Shown here piece by piece: positions 1-5,314 of a stretch of 5,426 nt of DNA; positions within the stretch are counted from its first letter, which is position 1, and each line of letters begins with the position of its first letter. The notes beneath the pieces were generated by a model that saw only the letters and a list, made by a program, of their open reading frames with translations, made no database searches and was not told the DNA's origin. The translations under genes and the position numbers were made by a program. Origin of the DNA: Planctomycetota bacterium (lineage in GTDB: Bacteria; Planctomycetota; Brocadiia; SM23-32); NCBI GenBank assembly GCA_030604585.1, contig JAUVVP010000187.1, positions 1-5,426 on the forward strand, given 5' to 3'.

Positions 1-889
1 CGGTGACCTGTTCGGGAGGGTCCCCCCACAGGCCGACCGGGTAGGTGTGAACGATCACGAAGTCAGCGGTCCCCTTGACCCGTTCCAGCACCTTCGCATT
101 CCAGGGATCGTCGGGCCGCATGGTGGTGCCCATCAGGGCGCCCATCTTGATGCCGGGGGTGACCTCCCTCATCAGGCGCGCGCATCCGTTGAACCACTCG
201 GCGTACTGTTCGGCCGAGTGCTTGCGGAACGGCTTGACGTCGTGGTTGCCGTGGTCGGACTCGTTGCCCATCTCGAAGTAGACGACGCCGTACGGGTCGG
301 GATGTCCCCAGGCGGCGCGCCTTTGGGCCCAGGGGTGCTCGGGCGTGGCGGGCGCGTTCAGGTACTCGACCAGGTCGGCGGCGTCCTGGGGGCCGCCGAC
401 GTAGGCGCTGACGAGCATCAGGGGCTCGGCGTCGGCGGCGCGGCAGAATGCGATGAACTCATCCACACCAAAGGTGAAGTCCGGCCTGTCCGCAGGCGGG
501 CCGACGGCCTTCTTCCAGTCGAAGTTGTGGACGAGGCAGCCGCCGGGATAGCGCAGCATCTTCATGCCCGCCTGTTTCGCCAGTTCGAGCACCTCTGGGA
601 CCGGTTCTGCGGTCTCAGGATTCCAGAGCCCCTCGCCCGTGCGGCCGGGTATGGGGTTCGAATGCGGCGTGAAAAGGTACTGTGAGTCCGCGGCCTCGGC
701 ATTGTGGCCGAAGATGAGCGGGTTGACCTCGCCGAGGACTTCGCCGGCATGCACGGTTATCTTCGCCTGCGCCACGGGTGCATCCCCTCTTTGCTGAGCC
801 GTTGCCGTGGGCGCCCCGTCCATGCAGAGGAACATCATGCCGCAAAGGACAAGGGCGCCGACTCGCAGGTCACGGTTCTTGCGCTGCAT
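1..889 (-). CDS. Secreted GH51-type alpha-L-arabinofuranosidase-like glycoside hydrolase (partial, C-terminus beyond the window)
   Basis: The frame stays open for 296 codons from the ATG at 889 to the window edge, so the 3' part is missing. Residues 1-32 look like a Sec signal peptide: basic start MQRKNRDLR, hydrophobic VGALVLCGMMFLCM, and a likely cleavage after ATA near residue 31, so the protein is probably exported. The rest resembles the GH51 catalytic barrel: VNPLIFGHNAEA (55-66), LRYPGG (112-117), FDWKKAVGP (123-131), FGVDEF (140-145), EPLMLVSA (155-162) and YFEMGNE (204-210). E210 in the GNE motif is the expected clan GH-A acid/base; the nucleophile Glu would lie past base 1. GH51 members release L-arabinose from arabinan or arabinoxylan, but the N-terminal FGHNAEAAD differs from the common GxFxEH form, so the true substrate is uncertain. 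It is divergent from the oxidoreductase at 1116. The SD candidate GGGAG sits 11 bases before ATG, a rather long spacing. Confidence 0.85.
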   Translation of the reverse strand, partial: MQRKNRDLRVGALVLCGMMFLCMDGAPTATAQQRGDAPVAQAKITVHAGEVLGEVNPLIFGHNAEAADSQYLFTPHSNPIPGRTGEGLWNPETAEPVPEVLELAKQAGMKMLRYPGGCLVHNFDWKKAVGPPADRPDFTFGVDEFIAFCRAADAEPLMLVSAYVGGPQDAADLVEYLNAPATPEHPWAQRRAAWGHPDPYGVVYFEMGNESDHGNHDVKPFRKHSAEQYAEWFNGCARLMREVTPGIKMGALMGTTMRPDDPWNAKVLERVKGTADFVIVHTYPVGLWGDPPEQVT

Positions 890-1029
890 CGTGTGCCGGG
901 CTCCCGGTTGGTGGTCATAGTTGTAGGCAGCAGTATATCCGGTTGGGGGCGGCGGCGTCGGGGAGAGGACGGCGCAGGTTGGTGCCGGCAGGGATGCCGC
1001 CGCTACAGGGGGGCTTCAGCGAAACTGCG

Positions 1030-1058
1030 TTGCGCGGGCCCGGAGCGGCTGATACGAT
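1030..1058 (+). promoter_or_regulatory. Candidate sigma70-type promoter with extended -10 for the oxidoreductase gene
   Basis: TTGCGC (1030-1035) and TACGAT (1053-1058) are separated by exactly 17 bases. The -10 matches TATAAT at four of six positions and is preceded by TGA, giving an extended -10 (TGnTACGAT), which can compensate for a -35 that matches only TTG. Transcription would start near 1065, about 50 bases before the ATG at 1116. This is a sequence match only, and GC-rich phyla may use different consensus sequences. Confidence 0.4.
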
Positions 1059-1102
1059 GCCAGCCGCCGACCTGACTGACGGTTGAGTGCTCATCTCAAG
1101 GC

Positions 1103-1108
1103 GAGGGG
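1103..1108 (+). promoter_or_regulatory. Shine-Dalgarno site deciding the oxidoreductase start
   Basis: GAGGGG lies 7 bases before the ATG at 1116. An in-frame TTG at 1083 would add 11 residues (LSAHLKARGEK) that precede the Rossmann strand without resembling it. Family members normally reach the first beta strand within a few residues of the start, so ATG 1116 is preferred. Confidence 0.7.
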
Positions 1109-1115
1109 CGAGAAG

Positions 1116-2150
1116 ATGGCGAGGTACCGCTGCGCTATAGTGGGCTGCGGGCCGAGGGCCGGCTGGCACGCGAGGGCATACGAGCTGATCACCCGGGGCG
1201 AGCTTGTCGCATGCTGCGATCTGGATGCGGAACGAATGGAGACGTTCGCGGACGATTTCGGCCTCACCCCGTATGCAGACGCCGCCGAGATGATCGCGAA
1301 GGAGAAGCCGGACCTGGTCCACATCGTGACATTGCCCACGGCGCGCGTGGAGCTGATGCGGACCGTCAGCGACGGCGGCGTGCCGGCATGCATCGTCGAG
1401 AAGCCGATCGCCTGCGAGGTGAAGGACTGGAAGAAGCTCTGCGAGTTGGAGGCGCGCACCAGCACGAGGTTCGCCGTCGGCAAGCAGTTCCGCTGGCACG
1501 TCCACCTGACGCGCTGCCGCGAGGCGCTGCGTTCGGGCAGGCTGGGGAAGCTGCTGTTCCTCGACTTCTCGGCCGGCATGAACATCTCCGGCCAGGGGAC
1601 CCACATCATTGACTGGGCGATGTCGCTGAACGAGGACGCCCCCGTGGTGCGCGTCTTCGGGGCCGCAAGCGGCGTCGACATGTCGGCCCACCACCACCCC
1701 GCGCCCGATACGACCGTCGGTCAGCTCCTTTTCGCCAACGGCGTCTACGGCCCGTGGAACAACGGGTATACGGCCCCGAGAGTGGGCGACGAGAGCACCA
1801 CTTACCAGCACTGCCGGGTGGCGGCCCATGCCGAGCGGGGTCGCACGCTGTGGGAGGAGTTCGGCAGGTGGGAGATCGTCTCGCCCGACGGTGTGGAAGG
1901 CGGCGAGGCGAGCCCGGCCGAGTGGGAGGAGGGTAACCACGCGGCGCAGGTCGGGCTGACGAATGCCATGTTCGATTGGCTGGAGGAGGACGCCAGGCCC
2001 GCCGGGACGAACCTCGAGGCGGCGCTGCATCAGTGGAACGTCGTGCTGGGCCTCTACGCCAGCGCGCTGTCCCGCCGTCCGGTGGACATTCCGTTCGATC
2101 CCCCCGACGACCTGTTCGAGAGGCTCTGCGACGCCCTCAGGGGCAGATGA
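1116..2150 (+). CDS. Gfo/Idh/MocA-family NAD(P)-dependent oxidoreductase
   Basis: The 344-residue length is typical of this family of cytosolic sugar, inositol and amino-sugar dehydrogenases. The N-terminal Rossmann fold shows strand YRCAIVGCGPRAGWHA (4-19) with a GxGxxxG-like nucleotide-binding turn and D35 (CCDLDAE) at the end of strand 2, the position that usually chooses NAD over NADP. LVHIVTLPTARVEL (67-80) and the hallmark EKP (95-97), whose Lys is the usual catalytic residue, follow. The C-terminal alpha/beta domain carries GKLLFLDFSAGMN (144-156) and QGTHIIDWAMSLN (160-172), with H163 at the usual catalytic His position. The Asp usually found four residues before that His is Gly (G159). 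The substrate cannot be told. Such genes often sit near carbohydrate-active enzymes, and here the divergent neighbour is a secreted arabinofuranosidase-like protein, but a shared pathway is only a guess. It converges on frr. Confidence 0.9.
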   Translation: MARYRCAIVGCGPRAGWHARAYELITRGELVACCDLDAERMETFADDFGLTPYADAAEMIAKEKPDLVHIVTLPTARVELMRTVSDGGVPACIVEKPIACEVKDWKKLCELEARTSTRFAVGKQFRWHVHLTRCREALRSGRLGKLLFLDFSAGMNISGQGTHIIDWAMSLNEDAPVVRVFGAASGVDMSAHHHPAPDTTVGQLLFANGVYGPWNNGYTAPRVGDESTTYQHCRVAAHAERGRTLWEEFGRWEIVSPDGVEGGEASPAEWEEGNHAAQVGLTNAMFDWLEEDARPAGTNLEAALHQWNVVLGLYASALSRRPVDIPFDPPDDLFERLCDALRGR

Positions 2151-2222
2151 GAGACGAAGGGGCTGGGGCGACTATCCTGGCATGCGCTCAGGCGGGCGAA
2201 GACCGGACAGGGCCGCGGGAAC
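2151..2222. other. Convergent spacer between the oxidoreductase and frr
   Basis: This 72-base stretch separates the two convergent stop codons. A short CCTG...CAGG inverted repeat with a 9-base loop lies near 2177-2193, but neither strand has a long GC stem followed by a T-run, so I cannot call an intrinsic terminator. Termination here may be Rho-dependent or occur further on, inside the opposing gene. Confidence 0.5.
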
Positions 2223-2783
2223 TCAGACCTGCAAGACGTCCTTGGTCTTCTTCTCGAGTATCTCGTTGACTTTCTTCTCGTATTCGTCAGTCAGTTCCTG
2301 CACGTCGTCTTTGGCGCGGCGGCAGTCGTCTTCGCTGATGGTGGAGTCCTTCCGCTCTTTGTCGAGGTGGCGATTGGCGTCGCGGCGGATGTTGCGCACG
2401 GCCACGCGCGCATCTTCGGCCATCGCCTTGACGCGGGCGCCGATCTGTTCGCGCCGCTCCTGGCTTAGTCCCGGCACGCTGAGCCGGATGACCTTGCCGT
2501 CGGTCTGGGGGTTGATGCCGATGTCGCTGCTCTGGATGGCCTTCTCGACCTCGGCCAGGCAGCTCGGGTCGTACGGCTTGATGACGATGAGCTGCGGGTC
2601 GGGCACGGCGATCTGGGCGAGCTGTCTGAGGGGCGTGGCGGAGCCGTAATAGTCCACCCGGATGCTCTCGACCAGTCCGGCGCTGGCGGTCCCGGTGCGT
2701 ATGCCGCGCAGGCTGTCGCTGAAGACCTGGACGGCCTTCTCCATTCGCTCTTCGGCATCCAGCAGTATGTCGTCAACGGCCAT
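2223..2783 (-). CDS. frr: Ribosome recycling factor (RRF)
   Basis: RRF acts with EF-G in the cytoplasm to split the post-termination ribosome and free mRNA and tRNA. The product is 186 residues, against 185 in E. coli. Visible landmarks are DAEERMEKAV (9-18), IRTGTAS (28-34), VDYYGSATPLRQLA (43-56), the domain II stretch VEKAIQSSDIGINP (79-92), KVIRLSVPGLSQERR (97-111), and domain I helix ARVAVRNIRRDAN (125-137), where R133 matches the functionally critical E. coli Arg132. SEDDCRRAKDDVQELTD (150-166) and a charged C-terminal helix follow. The start is ATG 2783, not the GTG at 2792, because GGGAG is correctly spaced for the ATG and abuts the GTG. It overlaps the end of pyrH by 11 bases, suggesting translational coupling, and is the last gene of the cluster. 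The oddity is Thr32 where the family motif RTGRA/RTSRA has Arg. Confidence 0.98.
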   Translation of the reverse strand: MAVDDILLDAEERMEKAVQVFSDSLRGIRTGTASAGLVESIRVDYYGSATPLRQLAQIAVPDPQLIVIKPYDPSCLAEVEKAIQSSDIGINPQTDGKVIRLSVPGLSQERREQIGARVKAMAEDARVAVRNIRRDANRHLDKERKDSTISEDDCRRAKDDVQELTDEYEKKVNEILEKKTKDVLQV

Positions 2784-3507
2784 TCTCAGCACTCCCTATG
2801 AGCGTTCCGACGGCCTCCCCGGCGGCCGCGCGCCGGATGTTGCCTTCGACGGCGTAGTTGAACACCCTTACCGGCAGCGAGCGCTCCAGGCAGAACGAGA
2901 TGGCCGTCAGGTCCATCACACCGAGCCTCCGCTTCAGCACCTCCCGGTAGGAGATGTGCTCGAAGAGTTCGGCGTCGGGGTTCTTCTCGGGGTCGGCGGA
3001 ATAGACGCCGTCCACGCGGGTGGCCTTCAGGACCAGGTCGGCGCCGATCTCTGCCGCCCGCAGGGCGGCCGCAGTGTCGGTGGTGAAGAGCGGATTGCCC
3101 GTGCCGCCGGCCAGCAGGACGATCTTGCCCTCTTCCAGATCGGCGATGCACGGCCCCGGGTCGTAGAGCAGCACCATGTGGGCCACAGCGAAGGCGCCGT
3201 AGTGGGAGACGGGCACGCCGATCTGTCCCAGCCGGTCTCGCAGCACCAGGGTGTTGATGGCGGTGGCGAGCATGCCGGCATAGTCGGCGCTGATGCGGCC
3301 CGGGCCGTCGGGGCAGAACCTGGCCCCGCGGATGATGTTGCCGCCGCCGACGACCACGGCGATCTGGGGGCATGCCTGGCGGGCATCCTTCAGTTCGGCC
3401 GCGATGAACTCGATGGCCCCCTCGTCGAAAGGACCCCGACCGGGCCCGGCGAGCGTATTGCCGCTGATCTTCAACAGGACCCGCTGCGGTGCGCCGGCGT
3501 GGGCCAT
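2773..3507 (-). CDS. pyrH: UMP kinase (bacterial hexameric type)
   Basis: It phosphorylates UMP to UDP with ATP in pyrimidine nucleotide synthesis and belongs to the amino acid kinase fold, unlike eukaryotic UMP/CMP kinases. The 244-residue length is typical. Motifs in order are VLLKISGNTLAG (10-21), with K13 as the phosphate-binding Lys, VVVGGGNIIRG (51-61), DYAGMLATAINTLVLRD (75-91), AGGTGNPLFTTDTAAALRAAEIGAD (133-157), LKATRVDGVYSADP (160-173), GVMDLTAISFC (196-206) and VRVFNY...GNIRRA (213-227). Two spots are unusual: SGN replaces the common SGE, and residues 100-127 (YGAFAVAHMVLLYDPGPC and flanks) replace the usual Arg-rich segment around YIRRRAIRHLEKG. All other catalytic landmarks are present, so I expect an active enzyme. 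GGAGGG precedes ATG 3507 by 8 bases. The gene follows tsf after 43 bases and overlaps frr. Confidence 0.97.
   Translation of the reverse strand: MAHAGAPQRVLLKISGNTLAGPGRGPFDEGAIEFIAAELKDARQACPQIAVVVGGGNIIRGARFCPDGPGRISADYAGMLATAINTLVLRDRLGQIGVPVSHYGAFAVAHMVLLYDPGPCIADLEEGKIVLLAGGTGNPLFTTDTAAALRAAEIGADLVLKATRVDGVYSADPEKNPDAELFEHISYREVLKRRLGVMDLTAISFCLERSLPVRVFNYAVEGNIRRAAAGEAVGTLIGSAENGR
2792..2796 (-). promoter_or_regulatory. Shine-Dalgarno site of frr, inside the pyrH coding sequence
   Basis: On the minus strand GGGAG is followed by 8 bases (TGCTGAGA) and then ATG 2783. The site lies within the last codons of pyrH, so ribosomes finishing pyrH could re-initiate on frr. It also rules out the in-frame GTG at 2792, which would directly follow GGGA with no spacer. 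Confidence 0.75.
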
Positions 3508-3515
3508 AGTGGCGG

Positions 3516-3521
3516 CCCTCC
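3516..3521 (-). promoter_or_regulatory. Shine-Dalgarno site of pyrH
   Basis: On the minus strand GGAGGG lies 8 bases before ATG 3507. It is the strongest SD match in the cluster and falls in the 43-base gap after tsf, so pyrH can initiate independently of tsf translation. Confidence 0.75.
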
Positions 3522-3550
3522 GTGTCAGGTGATCGGCGCGGCGGCTGCGG

Positions 3551-4141
3551 TCAGGCGCCTTCTCCCAGTGCCATCCGCGCGAACCGCCTCACCTCGATGT
3601 TCTCCCCCAGCTTGGCGATTGCGTCCTGGATGATGTCCTGCACCTTCCGCGAATCATCGCGGATGTAATCCTGTTGCAGCAGGCAGACCTGCCCGTAGAA
3701 CTTCTTCAGCTTCCCCTCCACGATGCGCTCGCGGATGTTCTCCGGCTTGTCGGCGCACTGCTGCAAGTAGACCTCGCGCTCGGCTTGCAGGACGTCCTCC
3801 GGCAGGTCCTCGGGCCGGACGACGAGCGGACTCATCGCGGCCACCTGCATGGCGAGTTGACCGGCCAGGAGGCGGAGTTCCTCGTTCCTGGCCACGAAAT
3901 CGGTCTCGCAGGCAAGCTCCAGCAGCACGCCGATGCGGCCGTCGTGCACATAGGAGACGATGATGCCTTCGGCGGCCTCGCGGCTGGCCTTGCCGCGGGC
4001 CTTGGCCAGGCCCTTCTGGCGCAGGACGGTCAGCGCCTTCCGCTGGTCGCCGTCCGCCTCCTCGAGCGCGCGTTTGCAGTCCATCATGCCTGCGCCGGTC
4101 CTCTCGCGCAGTTCTTTCACGTCTTGGGCCGAGATCGCCAT
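3551..4141 (-). CDS. tsf: Elongation factor Ts, short form
   Basis: EF-Ts exchanges GDP for GTP on EF-Tu in the cytoplasm. Residues 1-40 form the N-terminal UBA-like domain (SAQDVKELRERTGAGMMDCK, 4-23, is its signature). The core holds EGIIVSYVHDGRIGVLLELACETDFVARNEE (58-88), including the TDF motif (80-82) whose Asp and Phe contact EF-Tu in the known complexes. The end is DSRKVQDIIQDAIAKLGENIEVRRFARMALGEGA. At 196 residues it lacks much of the 283-residue E. coli protein, as in Thermus thermophilus, whose 196-residue EF-Ts works as a homodimer, so dimerisation is likely here too. An upstream in-frame ATG at 4153 would add MEHR; ATG 4141 is chosen because it has the better SD and gives the family's usual N-terminus. 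It lies 93 bases after rpsB and 43 before pyrH. Confidence 0.97.
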   Translation of the reverse strand: MAISAQDVKELRERTGAGMMDCKRALEEADGDQRKALTVLRQKGLAKARGKASREAAEGIIVSYVHDGRIGVLLELACETDFVARNEELRLLAGQLAMQVAAMSPLVVRPEDLPEDVLQAEREVYLQQCADKPENIRERIVEGKLKKFYGQVCLLQQDYIRDDSRKVQDIIQDAIAKLGENIEVRRFARMALGEGA

Positions 4142-4147
4142 TCGGTG

Positions 4148-4151
4148 CTCC
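4148..4151 (-). promoter_or_regulatory. Shine-Dalgarno site deciding the tsf start
   Basis: On the minus strand GGAG is followed by six bases (CACCGA) and ATG 4141, an ideal spacing. The alternative ATG 4153 overlaps this site and has only AAGG four bases upstream. The SD supports the MAISAQDV start. Confidence 0.7.
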
Positions 4152-4200
4152 ATTGTGCCTTCGAGGTTGTCTTTGCGTTCGGCAGGCGGCCGCGACCCGA

Positions 4201-4220
4201 CACGGCGCGAGGCGCGCGTG
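4201..4220 (-). promoter_or_regulatory. GC-rich hairpin in the rpsB-tsf spacer
   Basis: In the transcript CACG-CGCG, loop CCT, CGCG-C-CGTG folds into an 8-pair stem with one bulged C. It begins 14 bases after the rpsB stop and lies well before the tsf SD. No U-run follows, so it does not look like an intrinsic terminator. It could modulate read-through or mRNA processing between the two genes, or be a by-product of GC-rich sequence. Confidence 0.3.
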
Positions 4221-4234
4221 CTGGAAGCAGCCCC

Positions 4235-5314
4235 TCAGACCGACTCCTCCTCCGGCGCCGGTTCGGCTGCGTCCCCGGCCGGTTCGGGCTCGGCCGCGTC
4301 CCCGGCCGGTTCGGGCGCGTCCTGCGGCTGTTCGGGCGCGTCCTGCGGCTGTTCGGGCGCGTCCCGCGGCTGTTCGGGCGCGGCCCGCGGCTGTTCGGGC
4401 GCGGCCTCGGCCCCTTCGGGCTGCGCCTGATCCGGCATGTCCTCGGGCAAGGCGTCGGGCTCTTGCGCGGCGGGCTCGGCCTCGTCGGCAGCGGGAACCT
4501 GCACGGCTTCGGGAGCCTGCGCGGCCTCTGCCGGCTCCAGTTGTGGGCTCTCGGGGGCCTCAGCCTCCGGCTGGGCCTCGGCCTCCGGCTGCGGGGGCGC
4601 CACACCGCGCTCGGCGAGGGTGCGAAGCACCGCTTCGGACATGGTCGTGAGGAAGATGTGGATCGCGCCGAACGAGTCGTCATTGCCGGGCACGACGACG
4701 TCTATGTCGGCGGGGTCGCCATCGGTGTCGGTGAGCGCGATGATCGGGATGCCGAGCTTGCACGCCTCGTTGACGGCGATGCGCTCCCGGGCCGGGTCCA
4801 CGACGATGAGGAGGCCCGGCAGCCTGTCCATGCTCCTGACGCCGCCCAGGTTCCGGAGTATCTTGCGCTTCTGCCGCCTCAGGGAGGAGATCATCTTCTT
4901 GCTGTGGAGATCGATCTGACCGGTCTCTTCGAGCTCTTCCAGCTCCACGAGCCGGTCGAGTCGTTGGCGGATGGTGACGTAGTTAGTGAGCAGGCCGCCC
5001 AGCCACCTCTCGGCCACGTAGGGCATGCCGCACCTCTGGGCCTCGCGCTGTACGGGTCCGGCGGCCTGTTTCTTGGTGCCGACGAACATGACGTACTTGC
5101 CCTGCGTGGCGACGGCCCGGGCCAGCTCCCTGCCGGTGATCAGGCCGCGCAGGGTCGCCCTGAGGTCAATGATGTGGATGAGGTTGCGCTTCTTGAAGAT
5201 GTAGGGCGCCATCCGAGGGTTCCACCGGCTGGTCCGATGGCCGAAATGGAACCCGGCTTTGATCAAGCTTCGAACGTTTGGAGTCTCCAAGGTCGTCCCC
5301 TGAGAAGTTGCCAT
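4235..5314 (-). CDS. rpsB: Small ribosomal subunit protein uS2 with a long acidic C-terminal tail
   Basis: uS2 sits on the solvent side of the 30S subunit and helps dock bS1. Residues 1-238 are a full canonical uS2: NVRSLIKAGFHFGH (13-26), the first signature RTSRWNPRMAPYIF (27-40), IHIIDL (46-51), VMFVGTKKQA (75-84), ERWLGGLLTN (102-111), and the second signature around LLIVVDPARERIAVNEACKLGIP (168-190) and ALTDTDGDP...VPGNDD (193-213). The coiled-coil-hairpin region is also present (about 114-160). Usual length is about 240-260 residues; this protein has 359. The extra 121 residues (239-359) are Pro/Ala/Glu/Gln-rich, with 25 Glu, 9 Asp, 2 Arg and no Lys by my count, and contain tandem repeats, so the tail is probably disordered. 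ATG 5314 gives the expected N-terminus; no other in-frame ATG is seen up to the edge, and the SD is weak. It is the first gene of the cluster. Confidence 0.97.
   Translation of the reverse strand: MATSQGTTLETPNVRSLIKAGFHFGHRTSRWNPRMAPYIFKKRNLIHIIDLRATLRGLITGRELARAVATQGKYVMFVGTKKQAAGPVQREAQRCGMPYVAERWLGGLLTNYVTIRQRLDRLVELEELEETGQIDLHSKKMISSLRRQKRKILRNLGGVRSMDRLPGLLIVVDPARERIAVNEACKLGIPIIALTDTDGDPADIDVVVPGNDDSFGAIHIFLTTMSEAVLRTLAERGVAPPQPEAEAQPEAEAPESPQLEPAEAAQAPEAVQVPAADEAEPAAQEPDALPEDMPDQAQPEGAEAAPEQPRAAPEQPRDAPEQPQDAPEQPQDAPEPAGDAAEPEPAGDAAEPAPEEESV
4269..4322 (-). repeat. Two 27-base tandem units in the rpsB tail
   Basis: Units begin at 4269 and 4296, each opening on the plus strand with GCGTCCCCGGCCGGTTCGGG. 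They encode the nine-residue motif PAGDAAEPE/PAGDAAEPA (about residues 336-351). The shared 20 bases are identical, suggesting recent duplication. Confidence 0.8.
4310..4414 (-). repeat. 21-base in-frame tandem repeat in the rpsB tail (four good units plus a degenerate one)
   Basis: TTCGGG recurs on the plus strand at 4310, 4331, 4352, 4373, 4394 and 4415, exactly 21 bases apart. The first two units are identical, the third and fourth differ by one or a few bases, and the fifth is diverged. They encode the heptad APEQP(Q/R)(D/A), about residues 305-333. The whole-codon period keeps the gene in frame. Confidence 0.9.
4557..4592 (-). repeat. Two 18-base tandem units at the start of the rpsB tail
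   Basis: Units 4557-4574 and 4575-4592 differ at two positions (A/G and G/C) and encode QPEAEA twice (residues 242-253), directly after the folded uS2 domain. Confidence 0.75.

Larger units (their letters stand above)
890..1115. promoter_or_regulatory. Divergent intergenic region between the glycosidase and the oxidoreductase
   Basis: This 226-base spacer must hold the start signals of both divergent genes. I see no small gene with a convincing start and SD in it. On the minus strand TATACT (932-937) is a possible -10 box 42 bases before the glycosidase ATG, but no good -35 lies 16-18 bases upstream of it. The octamer CCGGTTGG occurs as a direct repeat at 904-911 and 939-946, flanking that box, and could be chance or an operator. 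The palindrome at 896-907 (CCGGG-CT-CCCGG on the plus strand) contains the glycosidase SD candidate. Confidence 0.5.

Noticed and set aside
47..685. 212-codon plus-strand ORF and other small ORFs over 47-1086
   Set aside because: They are antisense to the glycosidase, whose frame is open for 296 codons and carries GH51 motifs and a signal peptide.
860..889. Lipoprotein signal in the glycosidase (Cys16 or Cys22)
   Set aside because: LVLC and MFLC do not fit a lipobox, which needs Gly, Ala or Ser before Cys; an ATA cleavage site further on fits a standard Sec signal better.
915..2030. 371-codon minus-strand ORF
   Set aside because: It is antisense to the Gfo/Idh/MocA gene, has no recognisable domain, and crosses the divergent control region. 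The plus-strand protein explains the stretch fully.
2130..2150. GCCC-TCAG-GGGC inverted repeat at the end of the oxidoreductase as a terminator
   Set aside because: The stem is only four pairs, lies inside the coding sequence, and has no T-run after it.
2662..3633. 323-codon plus-strand ORF opposite pyrH and frr
   Set aside because: Both minus-strand genes are conserved families with good SD sites; this frame shows no domain and spans two real genes and a spacer.
4310..4414. Regular 21-base repeats as a possible CRISPR array or regulatory repeat cluster
   Set aside because: There are no unique spacers between units, the period is a whole number of codons, and the units encode a continuous peptide in rpsB.
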